Below are positions 35,036-48,299 of a DNA stretch of 64,000 bases, one piece after another (position 1 is the stretch's first letter; each line of letters begins with the position of its first letter). Origin of the DNA: Caprimulgus europaeus (taxonomy: Eukaryota > Chordata > Aves > Caprimulgiformes > Caprimulgidae); assembly GCA_907165065.1 (NCBI GenBank), contig OU015528.1, positions 76,179,474-76,243,473 of the forward strand, read 5' to 3'. A program made the position numbers and the translations under genes. The notes beneath the pieces were generated by a model. It ran no database searches. It was not told the DNA's origin and saw only the letters and a program-made list of their open reading frames with translations.

Positions 35036-38000
35036 ATTGAGATCAAAAGGTTCCAGTTGGCAAAGGGATGTGCAGAAGAGAATCTGTCTGGGGAAATAAC
35101 CTGGGAAGACTTATCTATCCTGTGGAAAGAGGACTTATTTTTCCTCAGGGGAGTCTAGTACTGATAAATCCAAATTTTATCAAATTTTGGGACATCTCTT
35201 CTGACCTTCCTAATTCTAAACTGGACAGCTACATAGGAAGCCTTCCAAAACCCTGCAGAAGGAAAGCGCAGTCATGTGGTCCTCTAGTTGCATCATATTA
35301 TATACATATGGTATGTTTTTATTTTCCACTGACATAACATTTATTGGTGGTCTGTATTGTTCATTTAATAAAACCAGCACTGGAACATATCCTGCCATAG
35401 CTGCTTGCACAACACACACCAAAAAAAGCAGCATTATTAGTAGATGTGTCTGCATGATGCCACCTGTTGCATTGCCAGAAATAATTTTCACCTAAATTGG
35501 AGTTCCTGTATATGCAGTGAAGCCTTTGCCATTATTATTTCAGAGACAACTAAGAAAGATCTGTTTATTTGTTAATAATCATTTTGGGAAATATGGGAAG
35601 CAGTGAAATATCAAGACTCAATTAGAAAAATTATCTAAACTGACATTTCAAGTGAGTAGAATAACACAACCCCCACTCCTTTACCCCCTCTCGCTCTGTT
35701 AATTGTATGCAGCCGACTTTTCCAAAGGGACAGCATCAGTATATTTACACTTTTATATCTTTGGATGCTTGTTCAGAATCCAATTTGCTCTCGGACAAGG
35801 GCGTATTCATGAGTACCCAATGTGTTTATTTGGATGGATACAGACGTGCTTGGTTTGAAAGCCAGGTCCACTCCAGCAGCCCTCATCAGGTCTCATTAGC
35901 TCAGCACCAACAGCTAGCCTTCTTTCCTCTAATGAAGGCAGAAAGTTTCCTTGCCTTTGTACACACCCTTTCAGGTAACAGGATTCAGTATCAGGGTTGC
36001 ACCAAGTTAGATGAGACACCTATCCAATTCACTGTCCTGTCTCCATCAGCTCTCAATCACGGATGCCTAGAGCAGGCTGTGAGAGTAAAGTAAGCTCATA
36101 ATTCTTCACCATCTTCCAAAACTTCATGGTTCAGGCATGTCCTGTAGATATATCCACACACTGAATTTTTATTACAAGAGTTAGGGATGTACTTCTATGT
36201 TTGAAAACTTCCTAGTTAATTTTTACAGTCATCTGCTAACAATTATTCCCTTGTCCTCTTTTCAGGTCCCCTATAACAGAGTTGGCAAGGTATGAAACTG
36301 TACCCATCTGCAGTTCAAGTCAGAGCAGGCAGTACTCTGGAGAGGATAGTCCCTTTGTTCGGTGTTACTATTATTTATGTCCATACTAATAAATAAAATC
36401 AATGTCAAGGTTGTAGCTTAAGCACTATTGCCTGATCATTCACAGACCTTAAGTTGATAGTGTGCTCCCTTGCAGAGCTTTGAGTTGGGACAACTAACAC
36501 TCTCCTCCAAAACACTGCTGCTTGGGTTGAGGGAGAGCAGGTACCAACAGCAGGGTTGGATGCTGTCAATTCTATCTGGTGTTGCACAGAGCGTATGCAG
36601 ATGATATGAGCTTTGCCATGCCAACAGGTCTTGGGCTTATAGGGTGGTCCTTGACTGTTTTTCACCACCATACTGGAATTATCAAGGAGGCATGCTCACA
36701 AGTAACGTATTGATGATGCAGTAACATGGACCACTATCACTAGGACTTTCAAACCAGTTTTATTATTCTCTTTAGAACAAGTTTTCCCACCTACGAAAAT
36801 TAATTTCAAGGCAATGAGTGAAACTGCATAAAGAAACTTAGAGACATGGAAGATCTTTTAAGAAGTTCCCCAAACTGGTTTTGCAGCATTTGAAGATTAG
36901 TTCCTTTTGAAGGTTTTACTGTCCTGCTTCAATGTAATTTATTTTGTCCTAGTGTATTTTGTGAAACTTATGCAGAGATATACATTTATATAAGGTAAAC
37001 CACTTGTAGGGGTCATACACTACCATTTTTGTTCTGGTAGGATCTTTGAAGACTAACACACAAATTTGCAAATCACACCTTATGCGAAAGAATTCTCTGA
37101 GATTTTTAATAGTTTTGAAGTATGAAGTTGACTGGAAATAACAGAAAAAATAACCACTTCTCTATGTTCATCCTTGTATTCAACCATTCAACCAAAGGTA
37201 AGTAGCTACAACACAAAGGTTTATTCTTTTACTGTTGAAAGAGAAGGACAGAAAGAAAATTATACTATGGTAAGGTTTTTTCTGGTTTATGGTGGTCAAT
37301 TTGTCTTCACACATGGAAGGAGTTGATTATCTTTGCTCTAATTTATACAGCTTTTTATTTAGATAGACACATCAACTGATGATATTTCCATACTTTTCCA
37401 AAAGGTGATTTCTGTGCAGTAGATAATGAAATGTCCTGAAAGGCAAGGAAAATATATCTGAAGAAAAGAAGTACACAGACAGAGTATTACCTTCCAGAAA
37501 ATCACTTTATTGGCTTATTTGAACTCAGAACTTGCAATTTTGTGACAAAGAAGCAGCATCTGGATCTTTGTATGTCAGCAGTTAGAACTGGGAGAATTTA
37601 TAATACAAAGGTACAATATAGAACAACATAAACGTCTAATGCTCATATTCTTTATTATATTGACTACTAGCTGTCTGCAAAAAACTATGGTCTACTGCAT
37701 CCATACAAGCAAGTTTGAAAACTCTATAATAAGACAAGATACTTTGCTGCAAGAATGCAGCTAACCTGTATTACAGCTGTACAGCGTATGGTTATCTCTC
37801 GTGTAGGAATTCCTGGATAAAATAATTTTGTCTGTGTTATACAAAAAGTTGTATATGTTGGATCAGTAACTTCCATCATCCTTAAAGATTAGTCAGGCTC
37901 TAGAAACTATTATCTGCCATTCTGGGGCAGATGCTCAGCAAACTTCAAGGGGGTGCTCTGATTTATATCAGCAGAAGATATAGCAGGCTTATGTGAGTAG

Positions 38001-39489
38001 AACTTAAGTTGTTCTTAAGAAAATGAGCACTAATGTAACAAATCTACATTTTAATGTAGTCCTGATGTGGGTATAAATACACTTGTGTGCCCAAAACAAG
38101 ATGGTTGATGGGGTTAGTAAAGTGTATCAATTTTCTCTTGATTTATTCATAATTCATTTATTAATAAAGATTTCAGCTGTTGTGGAGTCTTTATCCTACC
38201 ATAACGGGAGCTCCAGGCTTCATAACTTCACTGGAGCAACCCAAATGATGAATATGAGCTGAAGAATAGAAGCCAAATCTTTCTAGGCGCTGTATATTTG
38301 AACATGCCAGGAAAATTATGGCCAGTCAAAGGAGCGGGAGATGGAAACTAACCACCTCTGTTTTGGCATGTCTCAAAGTCCACTGAGGCCACTATGCAAG
38401 CCTCTCATACCTAGACCTACGTAAGTACCTTATGAAGCTTGATACAGGAATTGGGGGGCAGCAGAGACTGCTTATTTATGAGTTACTTAGCAGCCCCTGA
38501 TGCAGCAGCTGCCATAATGCAAAGCCTCAATGCAGCTTATTCATACTCCTGGCTAGAATTATCCTCATGGGGAGCTGTGCTTTTGGATGTTGCTGGCCAG
38601 AATACGAGCACACTTTACTGCTTCTCTTGCAGAGTATGAGTATATCCACTCTGGGGGCAGTTTTAGCATTTGGCCCTATGCCTGGACATCATTACTATTG
38701 GGCACTTACATGAACACAGTCATGCTGACCAAAGTCTGTACTGAAAAGATTACATTCTCCCAAACCAATATTTTCAATTTGGCCCTCATGCTTCTGACAG
38801 CAGGAAACTTTTGGAAACACCATAGGCAGTGTTTGAGGTAAACAGCTTTACCTGAAAAACCTGGTGAATATCACAGGTTTCATGAAAGCAAGATAATACA
38901 GAAATATGGTACCCTTTAGTTAAACAGGATGAGCTGAAGTGAAGCAGTTAAACAATATGTGCTTCACATGGCACAAAATCTCAAACCGCCTTTAAGCAGC
39001 TCTTCTAAGAAAGCACCTGGTGAAAGAGTTTGGAGCAAACTGACAGAATTTACTTTAGCTACAGAGAATAATATTTTCCTACTTATACTGCAAGAAGTTT
39101 TACTTTTTATTAATTTAGAAATATTATTCGACTTAGAAAAAGGGACTGACAATCAGACAGCAGCACTGCATGTGAATGTACCCTGAATCTAAAAGGGGAG
39201 AGAGCTTTTTGTTTCAAGCTGCAAGTATTCCATTCATATCACAATTGCAGTAAAGTGTTTTGCTATATCTGGGCAATAAAGAAGTATAAAGCAGCTAAAA
39301 AATAAGGTACAAATCTGAATATCACCATATTTACAGCATCTCAACGTGTTGGATTTCCAGAAACTGTATTTGTTAGTTAGCTTGACAGAAAAGGTTGTCT
39401 GAAAAAAAATGATATTCCAGCAACAAAACATTTACTTACTTGCTGAACTTAAAGCATTTTTGTGGTTGCAGTGGCTTCTGTGGGACTAT
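35036..39489. other. Non-coding stretch, chance frames only
   Basis: The 128-codon plus frame at 35707-36093 is the longest ATG-started frame here. It lacks recognised motifs and overlaps an opposite-strand frame. 37955-37985 (GCTCTGATTTATATCAGCAG) faintly resembles ancient CR1-like sequence. No splice-bounded exon stands out. Confidence 0.45.
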
Positions 39490-39550
39490 TACCATACCAT
39501 AATCTTAAGCACATAATTAAGGGCTTATTGGATCAGTGCCTGAACAACCA
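39490..39550. repeat. Possible ancient CR1-like 3' fragment
   Basis: CTTAAGCACATAATTAAGGG followed by TTGGATCAGTGCC resembles the 'cttaagcacgtgcttaagtgctttgctggatcagggcc' phrase of old CR1-like repeats. CGACTTCAATGGG at 39767-39779 may be another piece of the same insertion. Confidence 0.4.
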
Positions 39551-41809
39551 GTGCTGGTTTCTGTTGAATGCGCATTGTGTTAGGCACCAATTGTAAGCTC
39601 ATTAAAATGAAAAGAAAGGATCCAGCAGACATTGGATCAAGCCTTGTCTCAGGACTTTCATCAGAGAAACAACATTGTCTCTTGTTTACTCTTTTGCAGG
39701 TCACTGAGTTCCCAGACCTTGAGTCATTGATTACATCGTTTTATCAATGAAGTTAGAGATTTGCCATCGACTTCAATGGGTATGGGATAGGGCATGTGGA
39801 AACAAAAAGCAGAATCATTTACAGTTGATGATTCTGGGTACTGGGTACTTAAAAATCAAACCAGAAAGCAGGCACGCTTATGAATTCACAGACACAGAGT
39901 AGCCTCTCTTTTAGAGCACGGTGTGTGCCATGCAATGTGTTTGGTAACGTACATTACATTTCACTGGAACAGCACTGGATACGACTTTTACCCTCCCTCT
40001 GCTTCCCTCAATGCTCAGACTAATAAATCTCCCATTTGTCTCACCTGTAGTTACAATAAAGCTGTTCTCAACAGTGTTAACATCTGCCATGGTCATTCTT
40101 CTGGGGTGAGAAAGGCAGAACATTTTCTTTGCTCGTTCATTTGTGAACACTAGTTAAGTAAAGCTGTCACTTGTGTCCAATTATGGGTGAGGGTTGTATA
40201 GCACGGTCTCCTTCCTAAAGCTAAACTGACATGGCCAAGCTCCATTTTATAGGCATTCTTAAATTCTTCCCAGCCATATTTAAAATCCTTATGCTCAGAG
40301 ATGGCAGGTGCCATGTGTTTTCACAGCTACGTTAACAAATGCAATTTTGTGGCAACTTGACCATACCAGTGAAGCAGTAAATTTCTGTAATCTCTATGGT
40401 TAAGAATTTCACACAGGACTTTGCTGGGAATATGTAAAGCCCATTAGTACAGCAGCACGATGAAGATAAAATTAGAATACCTTTGCAGTAAAAGCCAAAA
40501 AAAAGAGTAAAGTCTGGGGATATTTTTATTGCTAGAGCAATGAAACGTTTCAGAGGAAAATGCTGAAATTTAAAAAAAAAAAAAGTTTCACTGGGCTTAT
40601 CCAGCCTACTCTTCTTTTCAAATGATTGCTACCAATTCAGGTGAGAAGTGATAATTTGGCTCACACAAATGCTAACATAGGCTTATCCTAAAGTATAACT
40701 GGGACGCAAAACTTTATAAATCTCTTTTCCAAACCCTCACTCCCTGTTACAGTACCTTTACACCAGGATAATTGTCCTCACAAATCTTTTTGCTGGCTTA
40801 GGGAGACGATGGACAAATCTTTCCTAGTTCCTAGCATGTGCAAGTGCAGTGGTGTATCTGTACACCAGTCATTAGCTGTTTCACTCACAAGATCTGCATT
40901 TATTAGCATGAGCTTTGCTGCTGGAACTGAGACACCTTGGTGTTACTCAGGGCTGCCAAAGACTCCCAGCTTCATCATCTCGACCACCATGAAGGTTGGG
41001 TGCATATTGCATCATGTGTAGAGTCAGAGGGTCTGTGCAGGGGGAGACGTTATTGACGCAACCTGGTTTGGAAAGGGATTTGTGCTGAAACAAGGGACTA
41101 ATACCACTTTCCCTCTTCCTCAGCTCTTTATCAAACTCCTCCACTCCTCAGGACTCTGCAGTGGGTCTCAGGGGTACTACTACCAGGGGACAGTTTTACA
41201 CACAAAGGCAAGAGCCAGAGTTGGGTCTCCAGTCTCCAATAGATCCTGAGACAATTGTTAGATTTTGCAACAGGACATGTCAATAACCAGCAGCAAACAG
41301 CTAAAAACCAGCAGTTAGATCCTGCACAAACTCATATATTATTGCTTTGCTGACCTGTAAGTAATTTCAAAAGATATTTCCCAAATTTCCTATAAAATTG
41401 TGCGAGCTAAAGATTTTTTCTTTCTTTAAAAAAAGAAAGATGAGATTCCAGCATAATCACCTCACTCCAGGGACTGGATCTTCTGGAAAGTAAAGAAAAC
41501 AACCTGTTCAGAGTGCAATACTAGTCAGGGAAAGGACTGCAATATGGATTGCTTGCAGACTTCACCAGCAGAAACCACTCCTGCAGGGTTTACCATGGGG
41601 CTTGGGCAAACCCCCTAAAGAACACAGATCAAAAGAAAACATCTTTGAATGCTTATGGTTAGTTGTGAGGCAGAAGTGTTTTGAAAGTTACTTTTAACTG
41701 CTCCCTCAATCTCTTAAGACTTCACGCAAGCAAGCAAGGTTGGGGAGATCAGCTCACACGTTTCTACACTCTGTGTGGCTGCAATGAAGCCAAAAAGGCT
41801 ATTCACAGA
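39551..41809. other. Non-coding stretch, nothing recognised
   Basis: Contains a short duplicated GGGTACT near 39835, an A13 run near 40570 and a TCTTTCTTT/AAAGAAAGA hairpin near 41418. No supported gene. Confidence 0.45.
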
Positions 41810-41940
41810 GTGGCCCTTTGAAGTCAGCGGAGTATTGTCATTGATTTTGAGAGGCCCAGGATTTCATTCGCAGTGTGTAAGGTTAAGCATGTGTGTAAGT
41901 CCTTGCAGGATCAAGGCTTAAATGTGTAAACCTGTTCAGC
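41810..41940. repeat. Ancient CR1/L3-like 3' repeat fragment
   Basis: GAAGTCAGCGGAGTATTGTC, GGCCCAGGATTTCATTCGCA, GGTTAAGCATGTGTGTAAGT and CCTTGCAGGATCAAGG follow the order of the old sauropsid CR1-like 3' repeat ('gacttcaatgggcccaggatttcaccc... aagttaagcatgtg...ttgcaggatcaggg'). It is diverged and inactive. Confidence 0.55.
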
Positions 41941-42720
41941 AAGACTACCCAGCCTTTAATGTCCTGTGAATGTGGTCTCTCTTACTGCGTGATGCTGGAT
42001 AGGCTGCTATTGCTCTTCACTTAATCACAAAAGCTTTGTTTAGTACACATATGTCCTTCATAATTGTCAGTGACTTAGGATACAGCAAAAGAAAGATGTT
42101 AGTAGAGCTGCTTGTTAATGGAGTGCCGATGGAAAACATTGACTGCATCAGATTGATTAAGAGCCACTATTAATCCATACTTCTGTCTCTTGTTATCCAA
42201 AATGCAGGCAAAAGGCCTTCTGTATTGCTCACTATGTCAGTGGCTTGTACAGTGTTTATATATAAATCACTGAAAACAGTAAATGTATAAGAGACCAAAT
42301 CCTGTGTTCAGAGCTCTTTTATTATGTGAGACGTTCTATTTCACGTTAGCACATTTTCTGCATGTTTCAACATCCAGCCACTGTCATTGTCTGAATAAAG
42401 ACTGTTTCTGCAAAACACTGCAGAACTCAGGTTCAGAATAGAGCTACCTCAATCATGCCCTATGATCAATGATTTTATATTTAAATGAATGGCAGAATCC
42501 AGTTTCTCTAACTGAAATCAAAGCTACACTTAATCTTTAGGATGCTGAAAGTTACCTAAGTGAAGAGAGAAATTAATCTTAAAGGACAACTTGTTTGTTT
42601 GATGTACAGTGTGTCCGTATTGCTGAATGTCTTAGCTATCTAGTGTGGTCTTATGTCTCTAACAGCAATACTGTGTATTTATATATATCAATATAAATGT
42701 ATGTGTTCACTTTTGAAATT
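41941..42720. other. Non-coding stretch, nothing recognised
   Basis: Unique A+T-rich sequence. 42000-42290 has long unbroken complex words and might be a conserved element, but nothing visible proves it. Confidence 0.4.
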
Positions 42721-42753
42721 AATAAAATTTTCCCTGAAGAAATAAAATTTTCC
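42721..42753. repeat. Short tandem duplication at a CR1 5' junction
   Basis: AATAAAATTTTCC occurs at 42721-42733 and again at 42741-42753, a 20-bp period. The second copy ends exactly where the CR1 tail begins. Confidence 0.8.
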
Positions 42754-42883
42754 TTCAAGGCCAGGTTGAATGAAGCTTTGAGCAATCTGGTCTAGTGGAA
42801 GGTGTCCCTGCTCATGGGAAGGGGGTGGGAACTAGATGACCTTTAAGGTCCATTCCAGCTCATACCATTCCATGATTCTATGA
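42754..42883 (+). repeat. CR1 LINE 3'-end fragment
   Basis: The fragment begins TTCAAGGCCAGGTTGAATG (the end of ORF2), passes the CTAGTGGAAGGTGTCCCTGC stop region and GAACTAGATGACCTTTAAGG, and ends CCATGATTCTATGA. Only about 130 bp survive. It is the same subfamily type as the 17.6- and 53.6-kb copies. Confidence 0.92.
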
Positions 42884-43130
42884 AAAACCTGACTGTGATG
42901 CTGATTATGGTCATTCTTAGGTATCACTTCTTCCAGACTTTGTGAACAAGGCTGCTCCAACCCTGACAGCCTCTGCTCCTCTCAATCCTCTGTTCAAGTG
43001 GGCTGTGAGCCCACCAGCATCACACACAACCCTTCATGCCATGTACTAGGACATAAAAGCAAATGCCTGGGGCCAAGAGGACACAACTAGCTTCTCCACA
43101 GATAGTCAGGTGAGATAAAAGGCCAGATAA
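42884..43130. other. Spacer between two CR1 tails
   Basis: About 250 bp of unique sequence with no recognised feature separate the two plus-strand CR1 fragments. Confidence 0.5.
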
Positions 43131-43547
43131 GAGATCTCTCTTGTGAGGAAAGGCTGAGAAACTTGGGTCTGTTTAGCCTGGAGAAGACCGAGAGGAGATC
43201 TTGTCAACGCTTACAAATACCTAAAAGGTGGGTGTCAAGAGAATTGGGCCAGACTCTTTTCAGTGGTGCTCAATGACAGGACAAGGGGCAATGGGCACAA
43301 ACTGGAACACAGGAAATTCTGTTTGAAGATGAGGAAAAACTTCTTTACTGTGAGGGTGCCAGAGCCCTGGGACAGGCTGCCCAGATTGGTTGTGGAGTCT
43401 CCATCTCTGGAGATACTCAAAACCCACCTGGATGCTTTCTTGAGCAACCTGTTCTAGGTGAACCCACTTTGACAGGGGGGTTGGACTGGATGTGATCTCC
43501 AGATGTCCCTTCCAACCCCAACCATTCTGTGATCCTGTGATTCTGTG
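43131..43547 (+). pseudogene. CR1 LINE, older subfamily, ORF2 C-terminus and 3' tail
   Basis: The copy starts in the [11 protein letters not shown]-like region of the ORF2 C-terminus. Frame is lost upstream of 43250, then runs open at 43263-43457 through [18 protein letters not shown] and [20 protein letters not shown] to a TAG. The tail is of the other CR1 type: GGTGAACCCACTTTGACAGG, GGTTGGACTGGATGTGATCT, then ATTCTGTGATCCTGTGATTC, so the terminal octamer is ATTCTGTG. More substitutions and the frame loss suggest an older insertion than the 17.6-kb copy. It is inactive. Confidence 0.92.
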
Positions 43548-46500
43548 GAGGTAGGGTACACTGTTACACTCGGGAGGCAGTGATCTCTCTGCAGCAGATA
43601 CTTTTAGCACTGTAAATGCAGCATTAGCTGTACAAATTTAGGAAGCTAAATCATCTGTCTGGAAGATTTCAAATACATGTAGCTTCCTCTGGGTAAAGGA
43701 ACTTACATTAGGAGCATCAGCTCATTAAAATGTTGGTGCCTAAATTAGGTAGACTTCATCATATTCATGGAGTTTCCCTTTTTTTAAAGCTTTTAAATGC
43801 CACAAGTCTGCAAAGTAGAACAAATAAACCAATCACATCACCTCTTTTCACTAGATCAGTTCAGCCCACTAAAAGTAACCATGAGGAATAAAATTGTAGA
43901 TCAAACACACTGCCCGAATGCACTTGTGACTTCATCCTCCCAGCCCTTGAGGACTAATGAAAAATCTGAGTGATATTACGATGTCTGTGCAATCCATTCC
44001 TAATTTCACTATGATTAGCCTTGTTTTAAGCCCATTGCCAGGTATATAAGGCTTGCTAAGTCAGTAGTACTGTGACTCTGTTTCATGGTACATAATTTAC
44101 AGAGTTTTTAAAGCCCTATGTCTTCATAAAGTGGTTACAAGAAAACCAAGCAGATGAGGAAAATATATCTAAATTAAGCAATGCAACAGTACAGTTAATT
44201 ATGAAAATTTGAGAAGGAGAGGCAGTTAAATGATCTAAGTCTTGAATGTCATGTCCTTCAGTGGGATTCAAAGAAAAAAGATAGATAGGTCAGATAAAGC
44301 ACTTTCTGAAAGCTCCTGCTTGTTTCCTCCGACAGTAATGGGATCCTGAGGTGGTTAGCTCAGATGTAGGTGTCTACAGAGTAAGTATCTAAATTTCAGT
44401 GAATCCTACCTCTGATGTTCAAACACAATAAACAGAGAGCAGACACTTATATGGGGGATAAGGAGGCAGCTGGAGATTCCAGTTGGGAAAAGCAAATTAA
44501 AAAAAAAAAAACCAGACATGCAGAGCTTTTGGCTTGCTCCCCCTTTGTTACCTCCCCCAAAGAACATGACAGTTAGTGTCTTCAACAATGACAGTAGGAA
44601 AGATATGGCTCCAAGAGCTCTCAGAGCACATCAGCCTTAGGACAGGAGCCAAGTTATCAGCCTCACAGGCCACGGGAGATGCAAAGCAACCAAGGAAGAT
44701 TTTGTGTGATAATTATAGTCTAGAACTGAGCTCTCTGGGGCTCTACTTTCTTTTCACTTTGTTTCATTCTTACTAATATTTTTCCTCTTTACCTTAATAA
44801 AATAATTATTTATTTTCTTATTTCATATATAGTGACCTGATAAATACTGTGTGCTCTATTGCCTTGGGGAGTGATGAAAGTAATTAGGAAGTATTAGATT
44901 ACTTTTAGGTTTTTCTATATCCTACACAGGAGTCCCAAGGAGTCTAATGTGAACCATCCACACACCATCAGGAGATGAAAGATGTGTGGCTGGCTGCTAG
45001 GCTTGTGGAAGGAGTGTGTCTTGACAAGTGTTGTCCCAATCTATTGTCAATCAGCTAGTGAGAGAATACCAGAGACTTGGGACCACTCTGAGCCAGGTAC
45101 AGCCATCTTGCTTCCTTTGGTGATGTAGAGCTTCAAGGGTGGTTCTTGCTGAAAGAAGACCATAGCTGATATGTTAAATCAAATGGATACACAGCAAGCC
45201 CCTTATAATGCTGTAAATCATTTGCAGTTAGAAGAGAAAAAGAATAATCCTCAGAGGTTAAGATCTAAGCATTTTGTCATGACTCTATGATACTTCGATT
45301 CAGCTGACCAGAAATTTAACCCTAATAAATAAACTCATTCAGGGAAAGGTGTGTTATGGCATGTTCTTAAGTACTTCTGCAGAGTCCTGAAAAAAGTCTG
45401 AGAATCTGGTCTCTCTCAGGAGAAAGAAGCTGATGAAAGCCCAATTCTACATGCTGCATGCAACTCAGATTTGCAGTGGCTTTATGTGGAGAGTTGGAGA
45501 TGTGGAAGAAATACAGAATTATGCCAGCTTTTTCCTGTAAAGAAAATTCATAGATGTGTTATCAAAGTTTCTAATTGTAAAATTTCTTTAATATTTTATT
45601 AATAGGAGGAGAGGGAAGATGCCAAAACTTATGGCATTTCACAAGTAAGATTATGGGTTAATTTCTGATTGGATGACAGGGCCCTAATAATAAAACTCAA
45701 TTTTATACCATATTCCTCTAGTGATGATAGAAGTTCTTTATGCATAATAGCACCATTTCTATTCAGGAATCTTGTTAACAGTTGTAAACTCAGATTATCA
45801 TTTTTATTAGCCTAGTGTTTTCTTATTTCTGTGTTACTGACAGGAAATTACAGCAAGTTTTCTAGGTTGCTTTTTTTCTTTTTTTTTGTTACAAAGAAAG
45901 TAATTCCATTCAACTAGAAATTTCCAAGCACTGGGAGGAAGACAGTATTGCTGAAAGCTAATAACACAGATTAATTAAAAAAAAAGTTAAAAAAAATTCA
46001 AAGACTAAATTTGAAGAGAAAGTAGATTGGTAGATTTGGATAGGATGGTGTGGTTTGGGTTTTTTTTAAAGGCACAGATATCTGGCATTTTATACTTTAT
46101 GACTTCAGGAAGAAATTCTGGTGGCCAAACTCAACATCAAAACTCAACTGTACCATGTTTTCATGTTGCCTCATAACAGTAACTTTGATAGCACCTCAAT
46201 GACTCAATACCCTTGGCTGCATTCAGGCTCTACTCCACGCAGCCTGCCCATTGCTGAGATGCTCCACATGGGCAGTGGGAATCAACCACCATGGACTTCT
46301 CATGGCTTTGGGTGATTAGGAAACTCAAATGAGAGTATTGGTAGTTGTTTCACCCCATTAGGCTACTTGAGCATTGTCAAAGCACTGTTTCTAGGAGAAT
46401 GTGAGACTATAGCTGCATAATTTACTGTCAACAGCCTACAGTTTATTCATATTACATCAGATACGCTTCTAACTGTCAGTTGATACTGAGTGAATAAAAA

Positions 46501-48186
46501 CTTATTTCCATAACAAGTACACTGAATTCAATCCTTTTCTTCTCTGGTTATAAATGGATGGGAGTTTAGGATTACAAGGGACAAAGCCTAATTTTCTGAG
46601 CCTTGCAGACCTTGGTGTTAGGGTGGGAGGAGACAATTTGTTAGGGTAAAAGCAAGATGTGGGAGCTACAACGACCTAATTTCACAAGACACTAACATTT
46701 TCTGCACAAGTAAAGTAAACCTTCAGAAAAGCATTGCAGTGCTTGAAATTGAGGCTGAATCAGGGAGTGGTGAACTTCTGTAAGTGCAGCGCCCTTAACA
46801 CTATGCCCTAACAAAGTTGCTGTGAAAGAATGTGATTTTCCACATGGCATTGGCATGTCCTCTCCTTCCCTCCAGGGATACGTAAGGGAGTCTGTGTTTA
46901 ATCCCTGACTGCTCCTCAACTCCCCTCTCCGTGCACAATTTCACTTCTATGATCACATTATGCATTTGGCAAACAAACCTTTGAGTCTGGAAAATCTGAT
47001 GTATCAATCTGCAGGTGATTAATTTCAAGACACTTTTTTTTTAATATTAGGGAAAACAGTTTTCAAGGAGTTAGAGGACTGAATCACACTGGCTTTCTAA
47101 CTCCATTAGATTACTCTGAAAAATCTCATCCTATACTCAAAAAGTTTTCCTCAGCATGGCCACAGATCTGTGAACAGCTAACTGTAAGGGTAGTGTTTTT
47201 CATGTAGCTTGTTCTAAATACTTCTGTAAAAGCTTACACAATCCAGTCTTCAGTGTAACAAGAACTAATTGTAGTTCGGAAAAGAGAGAGAGTTCAGCAA
47301 TCATAACATCCAGTTCTGCTAGTACTCGCTAATTTCCTCTTAAATACATGACAAGCTCAGTTTTCCTGTTGATTTCAGTAGGTGTTGTAGCATTTAATAC
47401 TTGGCAGAATTATATCCAGAAAGCCTGAGAAAAAAGCATTAACTTTCAAGTTTTATAAGTGTAAACACAAAGCAAGAGCAAAACACATCTCATTAAAAAA
47501 AAAAATATTAGTGTCAGAAAAAGACTAAAAAGCAGACCTTGGAAATTGGGAAATCAGGGGACTTGAAAGGCAGGATCTGCAACACGTATAATACAGATCT
47601 GATTGTATCTGGCAGGCTTGTATTCATAGGAGACTATCTACAGCATCAAACTCATTCTTTACGAAAGCAACACTTGGTATTTCATCTCAAAGTTTGTCAG
47701 CTTCTTGCAATTAGCTACTACAATGGTATGACAAGATACGAAGTGGAACATCCCTTCCCCCTTTCTCCAGAAGAACAATGCAAGAGACAGCGAGAACTTT
47801 ACCCAGCACTGGACAACAATAAATCCTGGATAGACTGACCCCACTTGATGCAAGCTGAAGAACACTTATTTATTTCGTCAAAAAGTTTCAGTGTCTCACT
47901 TCCCCACCTAGTAAACAGCTGAACAGACAGGATGATACCCAAGACCATCTCCTCCACCCCCATCTCCACCCCCATCGTGTCAGTGCTTTAGGCAATGTTC
48001 GGGGGAAAAAAAATGACACAGACAAAACCCCCAAGTCAAGTATTTTTTCTGATAGGAGCATGGAACAGTAACCAAAAAACAATCAAGTCCTCATTGTCAT
48101 AGTGCGACAATCACAGCACCGCTTCTGTTGAGCAAATAGTCAATTCACAGAGAGAAAAGCATCATGAGGACAGCCACGAAAGCTGT
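43548..48186. other. Non-coding stretch, nothing recognised
   Basis: Contains A-runs near 44490 and 45980 and T-runs near 45880 and 46065. Plus frame 47539-47838 and minus frame 46801-47028 show no motif or splice support. CACCCCCATCTCCACCCCCA near 47955-47975 is a small C-rich tandem. Confidence 0.45.
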
Positions 48187-48250
48187 TATTATCCATTTTA
48201 AGTAATAGGAGAAGGTCACATATCAAGCAGTTACACCTTTTCATTACATC
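48187..48250 (-). repeat. Possible MIR-like fragment
   Basis: TTATTATCCATTTTAAGTAA followed by GGAGAAGGTCACATATCAAG resembles the reverse-complement MIR order with an internal deletion. The match is short and weak. Confidence 0.3.
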
Positions 48251-48299
48251 CTAACCCTCCACAGCAGGGGAACCACACTTATGACTGCGTTAGATATAC

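Noticed and set aside
35707-36093. 128-codon ATG-started plus-strand frame
   Set aside because: No recognised domain, no promoter or splice context, and an overlapping opposite-strand frame. A length like this is expected by chance in 64 kb on six frames.
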